Part shown: one piece after another, positions 23,206 through 35,157 of the stretch
Numbering within the stretch: the first letter of the stretch is position 1
Layout of the letters: each line of letters opens with the position of its first letter
Source of the DNA: Manis javanica
Taxonomy: Eukaryota > Chordata > Mammalia > Pholidota > Manidae
Direction of reading: 5' to 3'
Length of the DNA: 64,000 bases
NCBI RefSeq assembly: GCF_040802235.1
Contig: NC_133158.1
Location: 39,312,001-39,376,000 of the forward strand
Translations under genes and position numbers: made by a program
Notes under the pieces: model-generated
Databases searched by the model: none
What the model was told of the DNA's origin: nothing
The model's input: only the letters and a program-made list of their open reading frames with translations

Positions 23206-26200
23206 GCCTCTGGCTGCTGTGTCAGGAAAAGGTAGGTGTTAACTCTCCCACGGATCACCTAAAAATGAAATCTTAAGTGTGACCAACTTTTTACCAAATG
23301 CTTTGCCATGTGACCCTTCAAGCTTCATAGTCCCAGCGTGAAGTGCTCCAGTCTGTGTGTCTGTGGGCGCCTGGCGCACTTCACATCGTGTCCCACAGGC
23401 TGGAGAGAGGGTGAGGGAACCTGGTTTCCAGCTGGGCACCATCCAGGCTGCCTTTACTTAGAAATATAGAAGTCAGCTAATTTTTCAAGATTTAAGAGGA
23501 TGGTGCATAGAACTTGGCCAAGCAAATACTATGGATAACAATGCTCCTATTTTTGAGATGGCCGCGTGTGAGAGACAGAACAAAACTGAGAGAAATGAAT
23601 ACAAACCTGTCCACAGACACATCAAGGGAGGGGGATGCCCAGCAAGCGCTAAGGCGCTCTAGTCCTGACCTGCAGACTTTGGTGTTTAAGACTTGGCAGT
23701 CAGGTGGAAAGGTGATTGGCGTGTCTTTGGTGTCTCCCCAGGCCGCTGATCAGCCTGCTTACGGGGGGTTATCCGGGACTGTGCCATGTGTGTGAGTGAG
23801 CTCTAACTGAGCGCCAGGCTCGGGGCCCTTCCTGCTGGCACGCGGCTTCTCTCCAGGAAAGATGCACACAGCCTCTGGGAGAAAGGATACATCCACAGGC
23901 CGTGATCTGACTTTGTCTCTCGACTCAGTGCACTTGCTTCAGAAAGTCTCTCCTGACAGACAGGCCAGCCCTTCCCCTGTGATACGGGCCTGTCTGAGCC
24001 GACCCCAGTCTCCAGGCTCCTCATGCGTGAGCTGAAGAGAATCTTGGCCATATCTTCATCCTGCACACATGTGACGAAGAAGGTACAGGGGCTTGGGGGC
24101 ATGGTGTCCTTCCTCTGGCCACCAGACGTCCAGGCCCATCGTGGTCTCCCCAGCCCGTCCAGGGGTGCACCTGGGCTGGATTCAGAGAGGGCTGAGGAGT
24201 GCCAGCCTGGGGGCGCCCCACCCATCACTGTCCATGCCACCCAAAGTGGGTAGAGACTGTAAGTCTCATTAAATAAACAAGACAAAGTAGGTGAGGAAGC
24301 TAAGGGTACCAAGCCCCGTGGTGGTACTGATTCCCACAGATGTGTGTCCCACACGGGGTGGGAGTCTGTGGGGCAGCCCCCCACCCCCGAGGCTCCTCCC
24401 CACCTCCCACCCCCAGTCTGATCAGCCCCAGCTGCCCCAGAGCCCCTTCCGCCCACAGCCCCCGGTGCTGGCGGCTCCCGATGGAAGCTCTGATGCCGTC
24501 TGCTCACTTAAGCTTTTCCATCTGCGGGAAGGCCAGTTTCTGGCCATAAATGGAAGCATTTTGCAGGGGCCGCAGCTGCCAAAGGACTGTGGAGATGACT
24601 AAGCAGCCAAAGGAGGACACGGCACTTCACGGACTCCCTCCCGGGGGCTGTCAGGAGGTGCCGAGGGTGTCCTGAGCCCCGTGAACGTGGCCCCTGCATA
24701 GCGACGGGCCCACACCACCTCGCAGTGCCTCCTGCTCAAAGGCCACACGGGGAGATTTTGGCCGGCCACAGGATGTGGGCCCGTAAAGACAGTTGGAAGC
24801 TAATGGAGAGGCTTTCTTTCCCAGAGTTCAGGGAGGGATGCTGGCTCAGGCCGAAGTGGAGCTGCCGTGCTGTGGGGTGGGGGCCGTGGGGGGGCATCTG
24901 CTCGGTGTAACGGAAACCCGGCAAGGGAGACAGCTGTCTAGTTTTTTTCTTTTTTAAGTTTTTAATCTATTGCTATGTGGACTCAGTTTTTTAGTTTCAA
25001 AATGACATTTTCTTTCTTTTTTTGTTTGGACCCAATTCTCCTAATTTTCTGCCCAGAACTCTACAGTGTGCCAGCATAGCCCTGGGGTGGCCACTGGTTA
25101 TTGTGCAAGTGGTGCAGCAGCTAAGTGTGAGAAAGCGGTAGGCAAGCGGAGGCCCGCAGGGCGCACACCCCACTCCCAGTGCCCAGCGGTTTCTGGCTTG
25201 TCCAGCTGGGAGGGCCGGCAGGCAAGTGAGAATTCACAGGGTGGGCGTGGGGGGCCCTCACGGGCTCAGGGCCCCTGGGGAGGCACGGAGCGTGTCTTCC
25301 TGATGGCTGGCTGCAGCAGTGCCTCTGTCCTAAGGGCCACGACGGGCCTTAGAACCTCCGAGTCAAAGTGGAAGGCCGGAGGGGCAAGGTGCTCTTGGTA
25401 CTCGGTGATGTGGAGACCACAACCCAGAGAGCTGGCCGGTGCTGAGCTACACAGGTCGTGAGGACTTGGACCCAGGCCTGCTGTCACCCCAGGGGGCACA
25501 CGGCCACAGCCCATCTCCCAGCCTCTCTCTTGTCATGCAGAGTGTGTGGCTGGCTTCTGGCCGCAGGCGGAAGGTGGCTGCTCTGGCCAGGCCTGGTGAA
25601 AGCCACCTCTGTGCCATCCTCCACACGTTCCTTTATCTGCTTGGCCACGGAGGGCTCCAGGGGCGACCCAAGCAGAAGTAGGGCCATCAGATGGCAGGAG
25701 CACAAGTGACCACATGGATGGAACCCCCTGTCCCTGCCAGCTTGCTCTGAACAGAACAGAGTGCTGGGCTTCTGGGACACCAGCTCTCTGTTCAGCACTG
25801 GCTCAGCCTGTCAACTCGAGGGCCCATCCTGCCACCGAGTCTCCAAACTTGGCTGCCCTGGGCACGGACAAGCTCAGGCCGCTGGTGTGAAGGCTGTTTT
25901 AGAGATGTTACATTTGAAGGTTTGACTGCAGGACTGAGATGTGAGAGATGAGAAGTACTTGAGTGAGGGTCCAGACTGCCAAGCAGAAGCTCCAGGGAGT
26001 CTAAGCCCAGGTGGGAGGTACCCACACCCACAAGCTGCTGTGAGGGCCAGAGTGGACAGCGTGGGCTCATGAATCTATGTCCCTGCAGGAAGCTCGCCCC
26101 TCATTCTCCTCCTGCTTGCTGGGGGTCTGTTGGACTTTAGTGAAAGCTGATGGTCTCTCTGTTGTTGGTGAAGGATGGGGGCTGAGCCTGCCTGGGACCT

Positions 26201-26619
26201 GCAGAAAGGTGAAGAGTCCCACACAGGCAGAGAGAAGGCAAAGGGCTGTCCTGGGGAGGACCCATATTCCCTTCAGAGGAAGGTCAGGGGAATGTATGTG
26301 CCTGGGCCAGATCCGGGCCATGGGGCCAGGAAGCTGGGGGTGGGGTCCCTCTGAAGTCCTGCCAGAAGGGGGCCTGGGATGGGAGAGGACTCACAGCAGA
26401 GAAACCCTGGGGACAGATTGACTGCAGGCTCCAGGGAACTGGGTTGGCTGAGAGAAAAGGGCATGGCCATGTCACAGGATGTGAGTTGTCGCACCCTGGC
26501 TGGGGCTGGGCATCAGCCTGCTGCCCCAGGAGCCCTTGCTACCACCCGCTGCTCGGCTCCATGGAGGAGCAGAACCCACCCTCACTCTACACCCAGGCTC
26601 TCCTGCGATGCCACTTAAC
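23206..26619. other. Unique DNA, no gene recognised
   Basis: About 3.4 kb of GC-rich unique DNA. It includes a C-run cluster at about 24377-24415 that could form a G-quadruplex on the minus strand. The longest open frame (23803-24507, minus, 234 codons) has no recognisable domain. Confidence 0.5.
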
Positions 26620-27075
26620 ATGAGAATTCAACTGGATTCCTATAGTCTAGCAGTGAAAAAATTTAAAATATAGCATCAAAGAATACATGTCACTTAGGGA
26701 TAAATCTAAGAAAATAGGTGCAATACCAATACATTGAAAACCGAAAATCATGGCTGAGAATTAAAGAAGACTTAAAACGTAGAGAACTATACCATATTCA
26801 TGGATTGGAAGACACAATATTATGAAGCTCAGAGTTTTTCCCAAATTAGCTTTCAGATTTAATGTGATCTCAGCTGATCCCACCAGGCTTTTTTGTAGAC
26901 ATTAAAAAGTTGATGATAAAATGTACATGGAAATTCAAGGGACTTTGAATAGACAATCTTTAAAAGAAGAACAAAGTTGAAAGTTTTGCACCACTTGATT
27001 TTAAGACAATGTAAAGCCATGGTAATCAAGACTATGGTATGGGTATAAGAACATATATGTACTTGTACTATATTG
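26620..27075 (+). mobile_element. L1 ORF2 fragment, sense, decayed
   Basis: The order AGAATACATGTCACTTAGGG, TATTCATGGATTGGAAGACA, AAAATGTACATGGAAATTCA and TATTGTTAGAGC is collinear with the C-terminal third of L1 ORF2 in sense orientation. Frequent stops; no reading frame survives. Confidence 0.85.
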
Positions 27076-27690
27076 TTAGAGCAGCAGTTAGACAGACACG
27101 GGCAGGTGGGGAGAAAGGAGGGCAGCAGGCCCCCCGATCCCCACCCAGAGCCGCCCTGTCTCCCTTAGACTGACCCCTGTGCAGCTCAGCACGCACCGAT
27201 AAGCAGAAGGCGCAGGTCCCTGGGGCCTTCCCGAGTTTAGAGCATGTGCACTTAAGGAAGACTTGTTGCTGATGACCCCGAGGCCATCATAATGTCATCA
27301 TTACATCATTTACACTGTGGTTTTGGCCCCACCATGGGTTTGGCTTAGGTGCTCATGGCAAAAATGACAGAAACAAACTTGTGCAGCGGCTGAAGGGGAG
27401 GAACCAGGGTGGACCCGAAGGGTGGCCTGAGAATGACGTACAGGAAGGGAGGAAGCCGAAGGAGCCCTCGTGAAGAGGCAGTGTAGCACCTGGCAGGTGG
27501 CCACCTGCCTGAGGCCAGCGGGCTCCGGTCTCTGGAGGGAACCTTCCTTTGACGTTGCCAAATAACATTGGCTCTCCCTTGGGTTTCTTGACTGAATTCT
27601 TTCTTTGGAGAAGACAAGAACCAAGGAATGCCTCAATCCACCACCTGGTAACATTGTGACGATGTATTTTAACATATAGGATGTATTATA
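27076..27690. other. GC-rich segment between two L1 pieces
   Basis: About 615 bases of GC-richer sequence with no L1 match by eye, separating two sense L1 segments that are adjacent parts of the same map. It may be an insertion into one old L1, or unique DNA between two independent fragments. No target duplication was found. Confidence 0.45.
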
Positions 27691-28420
27691 TATGTTACCG
27701 TAAGTAATTCAATGCAAATTAAAACACAGTGAGACACCACTACACACCACCGAAAGGCACTACCAGCTGCTGGTGATGTCGCAGAGTAACTGGAAATTGC
27801 ACACACTGACAGTGGGTGCTTAAAATGGTACAACCACCTGTAAAATGGGCAAGTTTATATAAAACTAAGTTACTCTTACCCAGTGACCCAATCATTCCAC
27901 TCCCAGGTATTTCCTCAAGACAAATAAAAATATGTCCACACAAAGATTTGTGCAAGGTGTTCACAGTGGCTTCACTCACAACAGCCAACAAAGTAGGAGG
28001 ACCCCAAGTCTGTCAACAAGTGGGAGGGTGACGGGTGTGGTCTACCCACACCTTCCGTGCTGCTCAGCCGCAAGGCCGTCTATGGAGTGGAGAAACAGCG
28101 CAGGGGAATCCCGAGAACATGAGGCCAAGCAAAGTCAGACACAGAAATATGTGCTGTGTGAGTGCATCCATTTGAAACCCTAGCACAGGCCCTCCAGACC
28201 GAGGGCAGATCCCCGGGGGAGCTGGGGTGGGGTGTGGAGGCGCGCTGCCAAGCAGGCTCAGGGTGTGGGGCTGGGTGTGCACTCTACCCCCTGGTGTGGT
28301 GGTTACATGCCATGTGCATTTGCAAAAAGTCATCAGTCTGGATGCTTGAAACACATACTCTTTTGTGTGAATTGTACCTCAGTGAGGTTGCCGGAGAGCC
28401 ATAAAGGCACCACTGTCTGT
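27691..28420 (+). mobile_element. L1 3' end, sense, decayed
   Basis: AATGCAAATTAAAACACAGT, AGACACCACTACACACCACC, ACTCCCAGGTATTTCCTCAA and GTGAATTGTACCTCAGTGAG trace the end of ORF2 and the 3' UTR of an L1M-type element in sense orientation. Heavily mutated; no intact frame. Confidence 0.85.
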
Positions 28421-28807
28421 AAAGATGGGTGAGGCCCGCCTGCCCTTGGTGCAGAGACGTGGTGGGGGAGCAGCCACCATGCTGGAGGCGAGGCAGGGCC
28501 GCCCTGGTCCAGGGCGTCTCCTCCAGATGCACTTTTTCCATCAGGACTGTGGAGTTGATGGGAGGGGGCGGCTGTGAGGATGGAGCTGGTGTAGGGTGAG
28601 GGGACACGGACGGCTGTGAAACCCCTGTGTACCTGGCTCTCTGGGAGGGAAGGGCAGGCATTCTCATTTGGAAAGCGGTGCTGCGCCAGGCCTGAAAGCC
28701 CCAGTCTGGGAGCTCTGCGTCTTGCAGGGATCCCAGACACAGGCACGCCGAGCTATAGGGCTTCTACCCGGGCACCCACAACGGGCCTGGGCCTCAGCCT
28801 GTAGGGA
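28421..28807. other. GC-rich unique DNA, nothing recognised
   Basis: Unique GC-rich sequence between the L1 end and the hAT element. Confidence 0.5.
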
Positions 28808-29361
28808 CAGGGGTTCTCACACATCAGGAATTGCAAAGAGCTTCTGTGGTACAGGTTGTATCTGTTGATATTGATCACATTGGAAATTAAACTTAAAAGT
28901 ATTTATTGATCCGTTTCAAAGTGACAAACCCCATGTATGTTAACAGAACACACGTTTAATGAGCAGACTATAGTCTGCAAAAAGCCCACAGACGTTGGGA
29001 GCTCTGGCAGCATCAGCATCCAGAGAGGGGAGGGTCCCTGGGTTGGCCTCTGCATTCACACTGGTGAGGCTGTTTTGTATAAAACCCAGGAAGGAAATCT
29101 GGCCTCAAAGAGACACAGACTTGGAGGGAGAGGGCTTTCAGGGTCTCTTTAGGTGACTGTAGACGTGCTCTGATATGACACCAAACTTAACAGGAGGTCA
29201 TTTCTTAAGAGTTTTGTTGCAACGCTGATGTGAAACCAAGTCAATAGACTTTTTGTGCTTCATCCACTTGTGAGAGAATGAGAATTTTAGTATTATTACC
29301 AAAATAGGTTTGGCCTCACAGGCCCCCTGAGGATCCCCAGACCATACTTTGAGAACCGCTG
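28808..29361. mobile_element. hAT-Charlie DNA transposon remnant with TIRs
   Basis: The left end reads CAGGGGTTCTCACA and the right end, on the other strand, CAGCGGTTCTCAAA. This is the terminal inverted repeat of Charlie-type hAT elements. Internal phrases such as AAAGAGCTTCTGTGG, GTATTTATTGATCC, AAATCTGGCCTCA and GACTTTTTGTGCTTCATCC fit a non-autonomous Charlie derivative. The flanking 8 bases (28800-28807 and 29362-29369) agree at only about half of positions, as expected if the duplication has decayed. No transposase frame is present. Confidence 0.8.
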
Positions 29362-32300
29362 TGTTAAGCCATCTGATGGGTGGAAACATTCTGAGCAAGC
29401 AGGACCTCAGAGCATCGGGCGTCGCTGAGGAATCTGTTTCTACAGAACTTGCCAGGTGGGTCTTGTGATAGAGCGCCAGCACCCATCACTGGGGGCAGCA
29501 ACCGAGGGGGTGAGGGAGGGGCAGGAGGGCTCTGCTCACAGCCCCCACACCCTGCAGCCTCTTCACCTGCCACGCGGCCCTGAGGGTCCAGAATCGGAAG
29601 GGCTCCTGTCCCTCCCCTAGGTGACACTCCGGGGCAGGCGGGCCACTCAGCGCTTGTCCTCTCACCCAGCAGTTTGCTCTCCGTAGCATCACCAGGCGGA
29701 GTCAGGGGGTGCGAGAGCCCCTCTCCCTGTGCTGTCATCCTTAGCGAGTGACTCCGTCCTCACGGGCACTTCGTGGTCCGTGAGCACTGCTGGAGACGCC
29801 TCTCTTCCCGCCGAACGGAGGGACCCGAGGGCGCTCTCGCCAGGAGACTGAGCTTCCTCCGTGCGACCTCGCTGGACACCCCCACGCTTCCACCTCACTC
29901 ACAGGCCACCCCTAGCTGTGGCACAGGCCGGCATGTGCTGTCTTTCAGGTGGCCCGTTGCTGCCCTGGACACCATGGAGGAGGAGGAGCATAGGCACAGG
30001 GCAGCAGTGGGCAGACGCACCTCAGCCTTACCCCCTCCACCCCGCCGTTAGACGAGGAAACCCCGATGTCCCCTCTGGCCCCAGCAGGGACTCAGGGCCC
30101 CCTGCACCTGGCCTCCAGGCACCCTGCACTGCCTCCCTACTCTGACCCCTGATCCCAGCGCCCTTTGTGGGGCACAGGTAAGCAGCCGCCACTCGGCCAG
30201 ACCTGTCCAGGGTCCCCAGAGCTCCCTGTGAGACCCTCGGCATCAGGACCCACCAGTGGGCTGTCCAGAACGGTCACTTGGTGGGCCCGAGCCCCTGGCG
30301 CTTCTGCTCTCTCTGTACATTTTGAAGGAGAGTCAGTCAGTCCCTTCCCCACCATGTCCCTACAGCCCCTCCTTCCTCATGGCACCCCACAGTAGAAGGC
30401 ATACCCGTGAGCCCCATTCTGCCATGAGGAGGAGCGGGGGTAAAGAGGGCAGGACCCGATATCACCACATCTGTCCAGGGCTGGCGGCCAGCTGCAGCCA
30501 GGGCTCTGGGAAAACCGTGGGCCTGAGGGGTCCCAGATGTGGGTCTCCGCGTGACTCTTTGAGGCAGCCGGGCTGCATCAGGCTGTCCTCGGGGACCCTC
30601 AGTGCAGCTGGGAGGCTGGCAGCTCCATGTCCCTCTGAGCCAAGTCACTTTCCAGCACGGCCTGTGAGTGCCTCCAGGCCCATGCCAGCCGTCTGGGTGG
30701 GTCCTTGTCCCTTCCAGGGCAGCGTGCTGGGAGAGGGTGGGACAGAGCTCCGGGGCCCAGGGCCGACGCTGCTGCAGCCAGAGGGCTTTGTTCCACATGC
30801 TGAACTGTGGTGACACCCACAATATGACACCTGAAGAGGGGGCTCTGTGCAAACTGGGGCGGATGCCACCCACCTCTTCAGGCCCCTTGGAGGCGGGCCC
30901 TCCGCCAGAGCCGAGAGGGGCTCCCTGGGCTAGACTAGGCCTCTTCTGGCCTGGCCACCCCGGCCCCCTCTCCCACTCCCATCCATTCCTCAGAGTGCCA
31001 CCTCCCAGCGGTGGCTTCTGTTTCTGCAGGGAGGGGCAGAATTGCCTTTGCATCCTCGACTCTCTCCCTTGGACCCTGACACCAGTACGAATAGCTTCCT
31101 GAGCCTGGGGTCTCTGCTCCGAGGGCTGAGGGGGCGCTGTCTTCTGAGTCAGCCCCCCCGCTGGGTTCTGCACAGACAGGCCAGTCCAGAGAGCCGGACC
31201 CTGGGTCATGCTGGTGGGGCTGGGTCCCCTGCCCACACCTTCCACTGGGAGTGAGGCCACTGTTCCTGACCTGGTGACCTGGCCACGCTTTGGGGGGCAA
31301 GATGGGCACACAGAGCTGTTCTGCCAGCTGTGTGTGGTGACCTTGGCACCTACCCCTACCACACCTTGAGGACCCTCCCCAGCCAGCGCCCTGGGGACAG
31401 TGAGTTGGGGGTCACAGCAGGGGTGTCCTGTCCCAGCACACTCCCGTCCACTTGGAGAGCGTCGCCTCTTCGCCCAAGCCGGGGCTGGGTCTCACGCCCT
31501 TCTCCGGACCAGCCACCCAGCAGACCCGTCCTGCCCCAGAGGAGCGGGAGGGGGCCTCACCCTGCTGCTGTGGCCCTGCCCTCCCGGTGAGGGGGCTTTA
31601 AGTGCGAGGCCAGGCCCTCTGCCATCACTTGCTTTTTAAAAAATAATGCCACCACCCACCCTGCCCCTTAGTCCTGCTGCTCAGCAGAGCTGGCGTTTCC
31701 TCCGCACAGACAGGCGGCCTCCAAGTGAGCATCTCGGATTAATATCTTTCTGGATAAAAAATTAACACATTCAGAAATAAAAGTAGAATGCCTATGAGTA
31801 ACAGATCTATAGAAAGAGTAAAAACATGAATAAATTCCCTCCCCACAGGGAGGAAGAAATAGACAATTGTGCAAAGAACATATCTGATGAAATGTTCTTG
31901 GAAGAGACAGTTAACATCTGTGATAAACTATGGGATGTCTGTTCGGGTTCCAGGTCCAGCTTTCTCCCCAGATTCCTGCTGAATAGCTGCCGACACTCCC
32001 GGTCAGGTGGGAGGGGAGTGTGGAGGCTGGCGGCCTGCGGGCCTCCTTCCCCGTGACCCCCTGACTGCCCTGCAGCATTGGCCTGAATTTCCTCTGGACT
32101 TTGGATTCACAGATGTCTGCTTATGCAAGACTCATTCCCATGTTTGGCAAAGGAAGTTCCTCAGGGAGGAAAGGCCCTTCCTTTGGCGGCTGGACAGCTG
32201 GGCAGGGCAGAGGCCCCAGGTGCCCCTTGGTCTCCCCAGGACAAGTGGAGTGGGGCAGGACCCCCTGCTGCTTTGGGGGCCTGTCTCCCTGGGAACGCTC

Positions 32301-32675
32301 CTCTGGGGCTGGGAAGCCTTCCCAGAAACCCCCAGGAGGCTCCTCCCTCATGTTCTCGCCAGATGTGGGTCATGTGCTCTTCCCGAGCAGGGCCGGGTGG
32401 GGAGGACCTGACTGCCCCCTCCTGCTCCGGCTGTCCCTGGGGCTGAGCCACGGGGTGGGAGGCTGGACAGGAATGACACAGGAGGGGTGGCAGCGGCGCT
32501 CAGAGCCTGCCACAGGGGGTTCCTGTCCATCCGGCTCTGGGGGCCCTCATGGGCAAGCTGCAAAGCCATAACCAGGTCCCGTGAAGGCTGCCCTAGAAGC
32601 TTTAGAAAGAAGTGGTCCTCACTAGAGAGCAGTGGTTTGCTGCCCCTGGGCACATTTAGAAACAGAGGAGGGGTT
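29362..32675. other. GC-rich unique DNA, no gene recognised
   Basis: About 3.3 kb of GC-rich sequence. It has large overlapping open frames on both strands, the longest being 341 codons at 30337-31362 on the minus strand. These frames are Pro/Gly/Ser/Arg-rich without domains and coexist in several phases, which is typical of GC-rich non-coding DNA. An AT-rich patch lies at about 31735-31930. Confidence 0.5.
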
Positions 32676-33420
32676 TTTAAAAATAAGTTTCTCTGAGATA
32701 TAGTGTGTACTGTATGTATAGGTGTGTGTACAGTAAGACATAACATTTAAGTGTACACATTTTGCCACATTTATATAACTGTTTAGACATTAGCACAATC
32801 AAGGCAGACACCATATCCGTGGCCCCTCCCAGTACACTGACTGGCATTGTGTAATCACAGCTAAGTGTTCCATGTTAATTTCACATAAACTGAATAAGAC
32901 TGATAAGATGAGCTCTTCCTCCACATAATGTTTTTGAGATGTATCCAAATTTAGTTGCTGAGCATTTCATCACGTGGATACACCACGGTTGTTTATCCAC
33001 TCACCTGTCATGGATGTTTGTTTCCAGTTAGGACCAATAGGAATGAAGCTGCTATTAACACTCATACTCCAAAGTTTGAGTGGATGTGTCTCTGCATTCT
33101 TTCCTCGTGGGTAAACGTGTGAAATGGGATGGCTGGGTTATACAGGGAGTGCATGCTCACTGCAAGAAACTCAGGTGGCTGCACCATTTTACATTCCAGC
33201 CCGTGGAGTGAGAGTTCCAGTCCCTCCACACGCTCACTGAACACTGCAGCTGTCAGTCTTACGTTGTAGCCATTATTGTGGACAGGCAGTGCTGCTATCT
33301 GCTCACAATGGTGAGTTGTATTTACCTGGTGACCAGTGGTGCTGAATACTGTTTCATGAATTCATTGGCCAGTTGTATGTCTTCTTTTGTGACGTGTCTG
33401 TTCTAAACCATCTACCTTCC
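32676..33420 (-). mobile_element. L1 3' end, antisense, decayed
   Basis: The complement of an L1 3' UTR and ORF2 end: GTTTATCCACTCACCTGTCA, GAATGAAGCTGCTATTAACA, GGATGGCTGGGTTATACAGG and TTGGCCAGTTGTATGTCTTC appear in order. Another L1 3' end starts immediately after it. Confidence 0.85.
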
Positions 33421-34023
33421 TTCAAAAAAAAAAAAACTTTTTATTTTGAGATACTTTTAGGGTTACAGAGAAGTTGCGTGTAGAGTACAGCATTCCCGTG
33501 TGCCCTTCACCCAGTCTCTTCAGTGATGTGCTCCCATATAACCGTACTGAAATCAGAGAAGCTCAGACCAGGAAACTCACATTGGTGCAAACTGTTAAGC
33601 TCTCAACCTTGTTTGGATTTCACCAGTTTCCACTCTCTCTCTCTCTGGCATAGGTTTGTGCAAGCATGACCATAATCAGAGTATAGAATTTGCCACCCCA
33701 AAGAAACTCCCACATGCTATCCCTTTATGGTCACATTCTTCCTGAAACCCCAAACCCTGGAAGCCAGTATTCTGTTCTTTATAATTTTGCTATTTTAAGA
33801 ATATTATATAAATGGGACCAACCATACAGTATGTAACCTTTTGCAGTTAACCTTTCTCCCTCAGTATAATGCATTTGAGATCTATCCAAGTTGTATATAT
33901 CAATAGTTTGTTCCTTTTTTATTGCTGAGTAGTACTCCACTTTATGCATGTACCACTGCTTATTTATCTGTTCACCAGTTGAAGGACATTTGCATCTCTG
34001 GAATAAACTCCATTTGTTCATAG
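33421..34023 (-). mobile_element. L1 3' UTR, antisense, independent copy
   Basis: Begins with an A-run at about 33425-33436 and TTTTTATTTTGAGATACTTT, then follows an L1M 3' UTR antisense (TATATAAATGGGACCAACCA, TTTTTATTGCTGAGTAGTAC, CTGTTCACCAGTTGAAGGAC). It starts again at the L1 3' end and so is separate from the preceding fragment. A (CT)n stretch lies at about 33633-33646. Confidence 0.8.
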
Positions 34024-34082
34024 TTTATTGTTCTTTTATATATTGTTGTATTTAATTTGCTAACTCTGTGTTGATGATTTTT
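34024..34082 (-). mobile_element. L1 ORF2 fragment left of retroposon insertion
   Basis: A short antisense L1 ORF2 piece that continues, after the inserted element, at 35140. Its last 18 bases (34065-34082) are the left copy of the target-site duplication. Confidence 0.7.
34065..34082. repeat. Target-site duplication, left copy
   Basis: TCTGTGTTGATGATTTTT, identical to 35140-35157. It flanks the retroposon at 34083-35139. Confidence 0.93.
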
Positions 34083-34252
34083 TCTTTTTCTTTTTTCTTT
34101 CCTTATTTATTTTTTTGAGAGGGCATCTCATATTTATTGATCAAATGGTTGTTAACAACAATAAAATTCTGTACAGGGGACTCAATGCACAATCATTAAT
34201 CAACCCCAAGCCTAGTTCTCAACAGTCTCCAATCTTCTGAAGCATAACAAAC

Positions 34253-34347
34253 AAGTTCTTACGTGGTGAACAAATTCTTACATAGTGAATAAGTTCTTAC
34301 ATGGTGAACGAATTCTTACATAGTGAATAAATTCTTACATGGTGAAC
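34253..34347. repeat. 19-bp minisatellite, five units
   Basis: Five consecutive 19-bp units with two alternating forms: AAGTTCTTACGTGGTGAAC-like (units 1, 3, 5) and AAATTCTTACATAGTGAAT-like (units 2, 4). The ABABA pattern implies expansion as a 38-bp dimer inside the retroposon. Because it lies within the mobile element it is probably shared by other copies. Confidence 0.92.
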
Positions 34348-34478
34348 AGTGCAAGGGCAGTCATCACAGAAACTTTCGGTCTTGATCACGCATTATGAAC
34401 TATAAACAATCAGGTCAAATGTGAATATTCGTTTGATTTTTATACTTGATTTATATGTGAATCCCACATTTCTCCCTT

Positions 34479-34507
34479 ATTATTATTGTTATTATTATTA
34501 TTATTTT
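34479..34507. repeat. (TTA)n microsatellite
   Basis: An ATT/TTA trinucleotide tract with one TTG interruption, within the retroposon. Confidence 0.85.
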
Positions 34508-35139
34508 TAATAAAATGCTGAAGTGGTAGGTAGATGCAAGATAAAGGTAGAAAACATAGTTAAGTGCTGTAAGAGGGCAAATGTAGATGATCAGGTGTGT
34601 GCCTATAGACTAAGTATTAATCCAAGCTAGACAAGGGCAGCAAAACATCCACGGATGCAGAAGATTTCTCTCAAAACAGGGGGGATGGGGTTCTAAGCCT
34701 CACCTCTGTTGATCCCCAATTTCTCACCTGATGGCCCCCCTGCGACTGTGCCTGTCTTAGGTTGTTCCTCCCTTGAGGGCTAACCAGTCATCTTCCGGGG
34801 CCATACAGGGAAATGTAAAGTTGGTAAGTGAGAGAGAAGCAATATTGTTTGAAAAGGTTAGCTTTTTACTTCTTTGCAGATTTATGGTCTGTGGCTTTTA
34901 TGCCCAGCATTTGTCTTGAGGTATCTTTACCACTTGGAAGAATTATGATACTCGGTAATTTCGATATGAGGCACGAATTCTACTTAAGGGTTGTAATTAG
35001 GAAGGAAGAAGAAAAGCTATAGAAATAGCAGATGGAAGAAAACATGGGAAGATTAATTATTTCTTTGACATATCTTCTTGTAGAGTAACATAAGCATGTA
35101 TAGGTTTTAAACTACTAATTAAATTGCGCACACACATTA

Positions 35140-35157
35140 TCTGTGTTGATGATTTTT
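35140..35157. repeat. Target-site duplication, right copy
   Basis: The second copy of the 18-bp duplication. The sequence after it, ACACCTTTATTC, resumes the interrupted L1. Confidence 0.93.

Larger units (their letters stand above)
34083..35139 (-). mobile_element. Young 5'-truncated retroposon, probable L1 3' UTR
   Basis: A 1057-bp insertion that splits an antisense L1 and is bounded by an 18-bp perfect duplication. On the minus strand it ends with the polyadenylation signal AATAAA (near 34134), about 20 bases later an A-rich tail of roughly 40 bases (34083-34117), then the target. The nick implied on the plus strand is TTTTT/A, matching L1 endonuclease preference. This is textbook target-primed reverse transcription. 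The body has no coding frame; it holds five 19-bp tandem units (34253-34347) and a TTA-rich patch (34479-34507). The most economical reading is the 3' UTR of a lineage-specific L1. A non-autonomous family using L1 machinery is the alternative. Confidence 0.85.

Noticed and set aside
30337..31362. 341-codon minus-strand open frame
   Set aside because: GC-rich DNA with overlapping long frames in other phases; composition dominated by Pro, Gly, Ser and Arg; no domain, signal or motif.
34253..34347. Regular repeats that might suggest a CRISPR array
   Set aside because: Units are contiguous 19-mers without spacers, within a mammalian retroposon.
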